Source: Serratia fonticola
Lineage (GTDB): Bacteria; Pseudomonadota; Gammaproteobacteria; Enterobacterales; Enterobacteriaceae
Length of the DNA stretch: 64,000 nucleotides
Direction: 5' to 3'
NCBI RefSeq assembly: GCF_001006005.1
Contig: NZ_CP011254.1
Location: forward strand, 620,001-684,000
The notes under the pieces are model-generated. The model was not told the origin of the DNA, ran no database searches, and saw only the letters and a list, made by a program, of their open reading frames with translations. Position numbers and translations under genes: made by a program. Below, piece by piece: positions 57,194 through 64,000 of this stretch. Positions within the stretch are counted from its first letter, which is position 1. Each line of letters opens with the position of its first letter.

Positions 57194-59857
57194 TTATGCC
57201 AGACGCGGGTTAACTTTTTCTGGGTTGATGTCGAATTTCTTAATCGCATCAGCGACCACAGAAGCTTCAATTTCACCGCGTTTAGCCAGTTCACCCAGAG
57301 CAGCAACCACCACGTAGGAAGCATCAACTTCGAAGTGGTGACGCAGGTTTTCGCGGCTGTCTGAACGACCGAAGCCGTCAGTACCCAGTACGCGATAATC
57401 GCTGGCTGGTACGAAAGTACGAACCTGCTCTGCGAACAACTTCATGTAGTCGGTAGAAGCTACCGCTGGCGCCTCGTTCATCACCTGAGCGATGTAAGGC
57501 ACACGTGGGGTTTCGGTTGGGTGCAGCATGTTCCAACGCTCACAGTCCTGACCATCACGCGCCAGTTCGGTGAAGGAAGTTACGCTGTAGGTGTCAGAAC
57601 CCACGCCGTAGTCTTTCGCCAGGATCTGCGCAGCTTCACGCACATGGCGCAGGATTGAGCCGGAGCCCAGCAGCTGTACTTTACCTTTGCTACCTTCCAG
57701 AGTTTCCAGCTTGTAGATACCTTTACGGATACCCTCTTCTGCGCCCTTCGGCATGGCTGGCATGTGGTAGTTTTCGTTCAGCGTAGTCAGGTAGTAGTAG
57801 ACGTTTTCTTGCGCGTCACCGTACATACGTACCAGACCATCATGCATGATCACTGCCACTTCATACGCGTAAGCCGGATCGTAAGAGATGCAGTTAGGGA
57901 TGGTCAGAGACTGAATGTGGCTGTGGCCATCTTCGTGCTGCAGACCTTCGCCGTTCAGGGTAGTACGCCCTGAAGTCCCGCCGATCAGGAAGCCACGCGC
58001 CTGTTGGTCACCCGCTGCCCAGCACAGGTCGCCAATACGTTGGAAACCGAACATGGAGTAGTAGATGTAGAACGGGATCATCGGCAGATTGTTGGTGCTG
58101 TAGGAAGTCGCTGCGGCCAGCCATGAAGAGGCAGCACCCAGTTCGTTGATACCTTCCTGCAGGATCTGGCCTTTCTCGTCTTCTTTGTAGTATGCAACCT
58201 GCTCACGGTCCTGCGGGGTGTACTGCTGGCCGTTCGGGCTGTAGATACCGATCTGACGGAACAGACCTTCCATACCGAAGGTACGCGCTTCGTCGGCGAT
58301 GATTGGCACCAGGCGATCTTTGATCGACTTGTTCTTCAGCATCACGTTCAGGGCACGCACAAAGGCGATGGTGGTAGAAATTTCTTTGTTCTGCTCTTCC
58401 AGCAAGGAGCTGAAATCTTCCAGAGCTGGCATTTCCAGCTTCTCGGTGAATTTCGGCATGCGGGTTGGCACGTAGCCTTCCAGCGCCTGACGACGTTCGT
58501 GCAGATACTTGTACTCTTCGGAGTCTTTCTCGAAGGTGATGTATGGCAGTTTTTCGATATCGGCATCGGCCACTGGCACGTTGAAACGATCGCGGAAGTG
58601 GTGAACCCCTTCCATGTTCATTTTCTTCACCTGGTGAGCGATGTTTTTACCTTCCGCAGTTTCACCCATGCCGTAACCTTTGATGGTATGGGCCAGGATC
58701 ACGGTTGGTTTACCTTGGGTATCCTGCGCTTTTTTCAGAGCAGCAAAGACTTTCTTCGGATCGTGACCACCACGGTTCAGAGACCAGATCTCGTCGTCGG
58801 TCATATCTTTGACCAGCGCAGCGGTTTCCGGGAAGCGGCCGAAGAAGTGCTCACGCACGTAAGCGCCGTCTTTGGATTTGAAGGTCTGGTAGTCGCCGTC
58901 CAGGGTTTCGTTCATCAGTTGGATCAGCTTGCCGCTGGTGTCTTTACGCAGCAGTTCATCCCAACGACCGCCCCAGATCACTTTCAGCACCTGCCAGCCA
59001 GCACCTGCGAAGATGCCTTCCAGCTCGTTGATGATCTTGCCGTTACCGGTAACCGGGCCGTCCAGACGCTGCAAGTTGCAGTTGATGACGAATACCAGGT
59101 TGTCCAGTTTCTCACGGGTTGCGATGGTAATCGCACCTTTGGATTCTGGTTCGTCCATCTCGCCGTCGCCCAGGAAGGCATAAACGGTCTGGCCAGAGGT
59201 GTCTTTCAGACCACGGTGTTCCAGATACTTGAGGAACTTGGCCTGATAGATGGCGCTGATTGGGCCCAGACCCATGGAGACGGTCGGGAACTGCCAGAAT
59301 TCAGGCATCAGTTTTGGATGCGGGTAAGAGGACAGGCCTTTACCGTGCACTTCCTGACGGAAGTTGTTCATTTGATCTTCGGTCAGGCGGCCTTCAAGGA
59401 AGGCACGTGCATAAACGCCCGGAGAGATGTGGCCCTGGAAGTAAACCAGATCGCCGCCGTCTTTTTCGTTGCGAGCACGGAAGAAGTGGTTAAAGCAGAC
59501 TTCATAGAAGGTCGCGGAAGATTGGAAGGAAGCCATGTGGCCGCCCAGATCCAGATCTTTCTTGGAAGCACGCAACACGGTCATCACGGCATTCCAACGG
59601 ATAGCAGAACGAATACGACGCTCCAGATCCAGGTTGCCCGGGTATGCCGGTTCGTCTTCTACCGCGATGGTGTTGACGTAGTTGTTAGCCGCAGCACCAG
59701 CTGCAACGCTAACACCGCCCTTGCGGGCTTCTCCCAGCACCTGATCAATCAGGAACTGAGCGCGTTCAACACCCTCTTCACGGATGACCGATTCGATCGC
59801 CTGCAGCCAGTCGCGGGTTTCGATCGGATCCACGTCATTGTTTAAACGTTCTGACAT
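57194..59857 (-). CDS. aceE: Pyruvate dehydrogenase E1 component
   Basis: Thiamine diphosphate-dependent decarboxylase of the complex. The protein is 887 aa, the E. coli length. The ThDP motif is GDGEMDEPESKG ... NCNLQRLDGPV. ATG 59857 (MSERLNNDVDP) has AAGGAA 7 nt upstream; the frame is open to 59926 in the leader. pdhR lies 165 bp upstream and probably shares its promoter, giving pdhR-aceE-aceF with regulation by pyruvate through PdhR. Confidence 0.98.
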   Translation of the reverse strand: MSERLNNDVDPIETRDWLQAIESVIREEGVERAQFLIDQVLGEARKGGVSVAAGAAANNYVNTIAVEDEPAYPGNLDLERRIRSAIRWNAVMTVLRASKKDLDLGGHMASFQSSATFYEVCFNHFFRARNEKDGGDLVYFQGHISPGVYARAFLEGRLTEDQMNNFRQEVHGKGLSSYPHPKLMPEFWQFPTVSMGLGPISAIYQAKFLKYLEHRGLKDTSGQTVYAFLGDGEMDEPESKGAITIATREKLDNLVFVINCNLQRLDGPVTGNGKIINELEGIFAGAGWQVLKVIWGGRWDELLRKDTSGKLIQLMNETLDGDYQTFKSKDGAYVREHFFGRFPETAALVKDMTDDEIWSLNRGGHDPKKVFAALKKAQDTQGKPTVILAHTIKGYGMGETAEGKNIAHQVKKMNMEGVHHFRDRFNVPVADADIEKLPYITFEKDSEEYKYLHERRQALEGYVPTRMPKFTEKLEMPALEDFSSLLEEQNKEISTTIAFVRALNVMLKNKSIKDRLVPIIADEARTFGMEGLFRQIGIYSPNGQQYTPQDREQVAYYKEDEKGQILQEGINELGAASSWLAAATSYSTNNLPMIPFYIYYSMFGFQRIGDLCWAAGDQQARGFLIGGTSGRTTLNGEGLQHEDGHSHIQSLTIPNCISYDPAYAYEVAVIMHDGLVRMYGDAQENVYYYLTTLNENYHMPAMPKGAEEGIRKGIYKLETLEGSKGKVQLLGSGSILRHVREAAQILAKDYGVGSDTYSVTSFTELARDGQDCERWNMLHPTETPRVPYIAQVMNEAPAVASTDYMKLFAEQVRTFVPASDYRVLGTDGFGRSDSRENLRHHFEVDASYVVVAALGELAKRGEIEASVVADAIKKFDINPEKVNPRLA

Positions 59858-59891
59858 GGTGGTATTCCTTATCTGTCTAATGGTTTGTTTG

Positions 59892-59938
59892 GAGCCTGTC
59901 TTCCTGCGCTCTATCGTAAAACGCACGAAGACAGGCTC
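59892..59938. other. 12-bp inverted repeat in the pdhR-aceE leader
   Basis: GAGCCTGTCTTC and GAAGACAGGCTC are perfect inverted copies 23 bp apart, between pdhR and aceE. It could act as an mRNA processing or stabilising hairpin or as an attenuator. Confidence 0.5.
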
Positions 59939-60022
59939 ATCAGTTTGGTTGCCGCTTAAGTACTTAACTAAGCACTCCGAGCTTTATCTCTACAAGCTGG
60001 TGTGCCTTGAAGAGAACCACTC

Positions 60023-60787
60023 TTAATCCTTGCGTTGCTGGAGACGCCGCAGCGATCGATCACGCCGGGTGTGTTCCCTGCTGAGATCCAGCAAAATTTC
60101 CTCGATAAACGCCAAATGGCGGTGCGAGGCTTCACGGGCCTTTTCAGGTTCGCGTGCCACAATCGCCTCAAAGATCCCGGCGCGATGGCTACTCACTGTT
60201 GCCAACATCTCACGGCGCGAGTAGAGCAATTCAAAGTTCTGACGAACGTTCTGTTCCAGCATCGGGCCCATACAGCGCAGCAGATGGAGTAACACAACGT
60301 TGTGGGCAGCCTCGGTCACGGCAATCTGGTATTGCATGACCGCGTCGGCTTCGGCGTCTAGATCGCCGCTGTCCTGAGCTTGCTGGATCACATGATGGCA
60401 GTCGCGGATGCGCGCCAGATCTTCGTCAGTCCCACGCAACGCCGCATAATAGGCAGCGATACCTTCGAGGGCATGACGGGTTTCGAGCAGATCGAATTGT
60501 GATTCAGGATGATCGGCCAGCAGCTCAGCCAGCGGATCGCTGAAGCTCTGCCACAGATTAGTTTGTACAAAGGTGCCGCCTCCCTGGCGACGCAGGAGCA
60601 GCCCTTTAGCTTCCAGACGCTGAATTGCCTCTCTCAGAGAAGGGCGGGAAACATCAAACTGTTTCGCCAGCTCGCGCTCTGGAGGCAGCTTTTCGCCTGG
60701 ACGTAGCGTACCCTCGAGGATCAGGTATTCGAGCTGTTGCTCGATAACATCTGACAACTTGGGTTGGCGGATTTTGCTGTAGGCCAT
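60023..60787 (-). CDS. pdhR: Pyruvate-responsive repressor PdhR
   Basis: GntR/FadR-family repressor of the pdh operon, released by pyruvate. The protein is 254 aa. An N-terminal winged helix ([37 protein letters not shown]) is followed by an all-helical FCD effector domain with metal-binding His. ATG 60787 matches family [10 protein letters not shown]; the frame upstream covers the operator. It is autoregulated through the perfect PdhR box at 60822-60836. Confidence 0.96.
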   Translation of the reverse strand: MAYSKIRQPKLSDVIEQQLEYLILEGTLRPGEKLPPERELAKQFDVSRPSLREAIQRLEAKGLLLRRQGGGTFVQTNLWQSFSDPLAELLADHPESQFDLLETRHALEGIAAYYAALRGTDEDLARIRDCHHVIQQAQDSGDLDAEADAVMQYQIAVTEAAHNVVLLHLLRCMGPMLEQNVRQNFELLYSRREMLATVSSHRAGIFEAIVAREPEKAREASHRHLAFIEEILLDLSREHTRRDRSLRRLQQRKD

Positions 60788-60821
60788 GGGTGATTTCTTC
60801 TCTGCGAAGTGCCCGGAGTCA

Positions 60822-60836
60822 ATTGGTAATACCAAT
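60822..60836. promoter_or_regulatory. PdhR operator before pdhR-aceEF
   Basis: The minus strand reads ATTGGTATTACCAAT, an exact match to the PdhR consensus as I recall it, 35 bp before the pdhR start. Confidence 0.85.
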
Positions 60837-61339
60837 TTCAAAAACGTGACGGTAAAGTAACAAAGTATTCACCTCCTGTCCATATGGGCCTTGATCGAAA
60901 TCATGAATGCCGCACATTTTAACACTTCAATCCATAAGCCTTTGCAAACCGGCAACTCAGCGTTGGTAATACCATTTACGAGGTAGCCGCCGAATTTAAC
61001 TTTTGTGAAACCTCTGGTTAGAAGAATGCCCGGGTTATATGGCAAGGAGATTAAGGGTTATTTTCGCTTTACTACTGCTTTCCGAGCCCTGTCCTGTTAA
61101 CAAAAAAACAACAACAATGGCGATTATTTTTGCCAATTCTGTGAGTTATTGCTTATTTCGTGCACGCAATCCCCCCGCTCGTCACACAACCCGCATTTTG
61201 TTGCCTAAACTGCTGCAATCTTCATCATTCGAACAACAAAGCAGGTGCAAACTTTCGCACATACCATTATTCTCTGCCAAACGGTAGCGACGCCGCGGAA
61301 TTTATAGCTATAACGTCGTAAACAAAAAACAACACACAT
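60837..61339. other. Divergent pdhR-aroP intergenic region
   Basis: About 500 bp between regulatory sites. I see a second PdhR-like site (listed separately) and AT-rich promoter sequence, but no gene. An 82-codon plus-strand frame (61039-61287) has no family likeness and is treated as chance. Confidence 0.4.
60962..60976. promoter_or_regulatory. Second PdhR-like site, toward aroP
   Basis: GTTGGTAATACCATT keeps the inner TTGGTAATACCA of the PdhR palindrome. It is 140 bp from the first site and could allow cooperative control of pdhR or affect aroP. Confidence 0.55.
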
Positions 61340-61357
61340 CGTAATCATTACTTTACG
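61340..61357. promoter_or_regulatory. Possible TyrR box before aroP
   Basis: CGTAAT, 6 bp, TTTACG compares with TGTAAA-N6-TTTACA; the key G and C of the half-sites are kept but three positions differ. It lies 36-54 bp before the aroP start. TyrR repression of aroP is known in E. coli. Confidence 0.35.
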
Positions 61358-61393
61358 GTAATGAGCATTATGTCAGCACAGAGGGTTTCATTG

Positions 61394-62770
61394 ATGGATG
61401 GTCAACAGCATGGCGACCAGCTGAAGCGCGGCCTGAAAAACCGCCATATCCAGCTGATCGCCTTAGGTGGCGCTATAGGTACCGGCCTGTTCCTCGGTAT
61501 CGCTCAAACAATAAAAATGGCTGGCCCGTCGGTCATCCTTGGTTATGCAATTGGCGGTTTTATTGCCTTCCTGATCATGCGTCAACTCGGTGAAATGGTG
61601 GTAGAAGAGCCGGTGGCCGGTTCTTTCAGCCACTTCGCCTATAAATACTGGGGGAACTTCGCCGGTTTCGCGTCCGGCTGGAACTACTGGGTGCTGTACG
61701 TGCTGGTTGCCATGGCGGAACTGACCGCGGTGGGCATTTACGTGCAGTACTGGTGGCCGGAGATCCCCACCTGGATCTCCGCTGCCGTGTTCTTCCTGGC
61801 CATCAACGCCATCAACCTGTCGAGTGTGAAGGTCTATGGTGAAATGGAGTTCTGGTTCGCCATCATCAAAGTCGTCGCCATCATTGGCATGATCGTCTTT
61901 GGTGCCTACCTGCTGTTCAGCGGCCTCGGCGGCCCGGAAGCCAGCGTCACCAACCTGTGGGCCCAGGGCGGGTTCTTCCCGAACGGCACCATGGGGTTGC
62001 TCATGGCGATGGCGGTGATCATGTTCTCCTTCGGTGGATTGGAGCTGGTGGGCATTACCGCCGCCGAAGCCGATAACCCGGAAAAAAGCATCCCGAAAGC
62101 CACCAACCAGGTGATCTACCGCATCCTGCTGTTCTATATCGGTTCGCTGACTATTCTGCTGTCACTCTATCCGTGGGGCAAAGTGGTCGAAGGCGGCAGC
62201 CCGTTCGTGCTGATCTTCCATGCGCTGAACAGCAATATGGTCGCAACGGTGCTCAATATCGTGGTGCTGACGGCTGCGCTGTCGGTCTACAACAGCTGCG
62301 TCTATTGCAACAGCCGCATGCTGTACGGCTTGGCCAAACAGGGCAATGGCCCGAAAGCCCTGCTGAAAGTGGATAGCCGCGGTGTGCCGGTAGTTGCCAT
62401 CGGTTTCTCTGCGTTGGCAACCGCACTGTGCGTGCTGATTAACTACCTGATCCCAGGCCGTGCCTTTGAGCTGCTGATGGCGCTGGTGGTGTCTGCCCTG
62501 GTGATCAACTGGGCGATGATCAGCCTGGCACACCTGAAATTCCGCAAGGCGAAAAACCATGAGGGCGTCGAGCCGAAGTTCAAAGCCTTCTGGTATCCGT
62601 TCAGCAACTATCTGTGCCTGGCCTTTTTGGCTGCCATTCTGGTGATCATGTATCTGACGCCGGGGATCCAGATTTCCGTGCTGCTGATCCCGGTATGGCT
62701 CGCTATTCTCGGTATCGGTTACTTCATCAAGCAGCGTGGCCAACAACCGGCCAGTGCCGCAAGCCGTTAA
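61394..62770 (+). CDS. aroP: Aromatic amino acid transporter AroP
   Basis: Proton-linked permease for Phe, Tyr and Trp in the inner membrane. The protein is 458 aa with twelve predicted membrane segments and the amino acid permease signature (LIALGGAIGTGLFLG near the start; MFSFGGLELVGITAAEADNP). ATG 61394 fits E. coli AroP (MMEGQQHGEQ) and has GAGGG 8 nt upstream. ATG 61361 and 61370 are also in frame but have weak SD. Divergent from pdhR as in E. coli. Confidence 0.94.
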   Translation: MDGQQHGDQLKRGLKNRHIQLIALGGAIGTGLFLGIAQTIKMAGPSVILGYAIGGFIAFLIMRQLGEMVVEEPVAGSFSHFAYKYWGNFAGFASGWNYWVLYVLVAMAELTAVGIYVQYWWPEIPTWISAAVFFLAINAINLSSVKVYGEMEFWFAIIKVVAIIGMIVFGAYLLFSGLGGPEASVTNLWAQGGFFPNGTMGLLMAMAVIMFSFGGLELVGITAAEADNPEKSIPKATNQVIYRILLFYIGSLTILLSLYPWGKVVEGGSPFVLIFHALNSNMVATVLNIVVLTAALSVYNSCVYCNSRMLYGLAKQGNGPKALLKVDSRGVPVVAIGFSALATALCVLINYLIPGRAFELLMALVVSALVINWAMISLAHLKFRKAKNHEGVEPKFKAFWYPFSNYLCLAFLAAILVIMYLTPGIQISVLLIPVWLAILGIGYFIKQRGQQPASAASR

Positions 62771-62789
62771 TCTTGAATCAGTTTTCTCA

Positions 62790-62814
62790 GGCCCGCCAGC
62801 GCGGGCCTTTTTTT
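62790..62814 (+). terminator. aroP terminator
   Basis: Perfect 7-bp stem (GGCCCGC with GCGGGCC, loop CAGC) followed by seven T, 20 bp after the stop. Confidence 0.92.
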
Positions 62815-62963
62815 ACCCTACGCTTTTTGCCAACTGGCTCACACTTTTTCCGCAGTGGCTGATTTGTCCATCTCTACAACCATTAATTTCTGATAGTTCA
62901 CCGCCACGCAGGGCAATAATCGTTATCCAACAGTCCGATCCTGTCATCGCGGAGAAAATGTCC

Positions 62964-64000
62964 ATGAAGAGCAATGCCCTATCGATAAAAGAAAAGATTG
63001 GCTACGGCATGGGAGACGCCGGTTGCAACATGATCGGCGGCGCAATCATGCTGTTCCTCAACTACTTCTATACCGATATCTTTGGCATTACCCCAGCACT
63101 GGTGGGGATTTTGCTGCTATCCGTACGCGTACTGGACGCCGTGAGCGATCCCATTATGGGAGCGATTGCCGATAGAACCCAAAGCCGTTTTGGCCGTTTC
63201 CGCCCTTGGCTGTTATGGATTTCCCTGCCTTACGTGCTATTTAGCGTATTGATGTTTACCACCCCGGAGTGGAGCTATAACAGCAAGGTGATTTACGCCT
63301 TTGTCACCTATTTCCTGATGTCGCTGACCTACACCGCCATCAACATTCCCTACTGCTCGCTGGGAGGCGTGATCACCGCCGACCCGCAAGAGCGCGTTTC
63401 CTGCCAGTCGTACCGTTTCATCATGGTCGGCATCGCAACGCTAATCCTCTCGCTAACCCTGTTGCCGATGGCGGAATGGTTCGGCGGGGCCGACAAGGCC
63501 AAGGGCTACCAAATGTCGATGGGCGTGATGGCGTTGATCGCACTGGCTATGTTCCTGTTCTGCTTTGCGACGGTGAAAGAACGTATCCGCCCGGCGGTGC
63601 CCACTCACGATGCGCTGAAGGCCGATCTGAAAGACGTGTGGAAAAACGATCAGTGGGTACGCATTCTGTTGCTGACTTTCTGCAACGTTTGCCCCGGCTT
63701 TATTCGCATGGCCGCCACCATGTATTACGTCACCTACGTCATGCAGCAATCCACCTCGTTCGCCAGCCTGTTTATCGCCTTGGGCGTGGTCGGTATGATG
63801 ATCGGCAGCGCCCTGGCCAAGCCGTTAACCGACCGCTTCTGCAAGCTGAAGGTATTCTTCTGGACCAACATCGTGCTGGCCATCTTCTCCAGCGGCTTCT
63901 ACTTCCTCAATCCGCAGTTGACCTCGCTGATCGTGGTGGCCTACTTCCTGCTGAATATCCTGCATCAGATCCCTTCCCCGCTGCACTGGTCGCTGATGGC
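62964..64000 (+). CDS. GPH-family (melibiose/xyloside-type) sugar cation symporter, partial
   Basis: The open frame runs off the window end; 345 codons are visible out of about 460 expected. It resembles YicJ/YagG of the glycoside-pentoside-hexuronide family: KEKIGYGMGDAGCN at the N-terminus, then YFYTDIFGI, DAVSDPIMGAIADRT with the sugar and cation Asp residues, and INIPYCSLGGVIT. About nine membrane segments are visible. ATG 62964 (GGAG 9 nt upstream) is preferred; ATG 62958 is in frame too. The substrate is probably an oligosaccharide or xyloside; a glycosidase gene may follow outside the window. It is not part of the E. coli aroP neighbourhood. Confidence 0.88.
   Translation, partial: MKSNALSIKEKIGYGMGDAGCNMIGGAIMLFLNYFYTDIFGITPALVGILLLSVRVLDAVSDPIMGAIADRTQSRFGRFRPWLLWISLPYVLFSVLMFTTPEWSYNSKVIYAFVTYFLMSLTYTAINIPYCSLGGVITADPQERVSCQSYRFIMVGIATLILSLTLLPMAEWFGGADKAKGYQMSMGVMALIALAMFLFCFATVKERIRPAVPTHDALKADLKDVWKNDQWVRILLLTFCNVCPGFIRMAATMYYVTYVMQQSTSFASLFIALGVVGMMIGSALAKPLTDRFCKLKVFFWTNIVLAIFSSGFYFLNPQLTSLIVVAYFLLNILHQIPSPLHWSLM

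Noticed and set aside
61039..61287. 82-codon plus-strand frame before aroP
   Set aside because: No SD of note, no recognisable domain, and it lies in the regulatory region.

Overview
The window is chromosomal DNA from a gamma-proteobacterium of the order Enterobacterales. Serratia or a close relative is the best guess, from very high protein similarity to E. coli housekeeping genes recalled from memory, a malonate decarboxylase cluster and five ERIC repeats; I could not run a search. No rRNA or tRNA gene, prophage, transposase or CRISPR array was seen.

Layout. 1-5.6 kb: an exported methionine sulfoxide reductase pair (msrB-msrA), speA with the small upstream gene yqgB, and metK under a MetJ operator. 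5.6-6.3 kb: an ERIC element and an unannotated hok/sok-like type I toxin-antitoxin locus. 6.3-36 kb: a long block in nearly the same order as E. coli K-12 (fhuBDCA, mrcB, hrpB, thpR-sfsA, dksA, gluQ, pcnB-folK, panB-panC-panD, yadE, yadH-yadG, can, hpt, cueO, yacC, speE-speD), with qseBC inserted between folK and panB and no gcd between hpt and cueO. 36-40.4 kb: an inserted four-gene operon for a C4 sugar acid (kdgT-like permease, DUF1537 kinase, PdxA2 dehydrogenase, DeoR regulator), then yacL. 41-49 kb: the complete malonate decarboxylase cluster mdcABCDEFGH with mdcR. 49-62.8 kb: acnB, a tandem duplication, lpd-aceF-aceE-pdhR and aroP. The window ends inside a GPH-family sugar transporter gene.

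The most unusual system lies between acnB and lpd (52412-53406). Two ~485-bp direct repeats each hold (i) a 40-codon gene for a one-helix hydrophobic peptide with its own terminator, (ii) a long leader whose Shine-Dalgarno can be buried in a hairpin, and (iii) a divergent small RNA gene with promoter and terminator. The predicted 5' end of each small RNA can pair over 20 nt with the leader of its own copy. The two copies have diverged in step, so that pairing is better within a copy than between copies, while the peptides stay identical. This is the architecture of a divergent type I toxin-antitoxin pair (compare TimP/TimR, ZorO/OrzO, TisB/IstR), duplicated and apparently separating in specificity.

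Other points: pcnB starts at AUU, speD at UUG, and yqgB at GUG with a stop that overlaps the speA start. Clear operators are visible for MetJ, Fur, CueR, QseB/PmrA-like and PdhR. A triple TGATT-N6-AATCA site sits before the sugar-acid operon. ERIC elements sit in transcribed gaps, including inside panB-panC.
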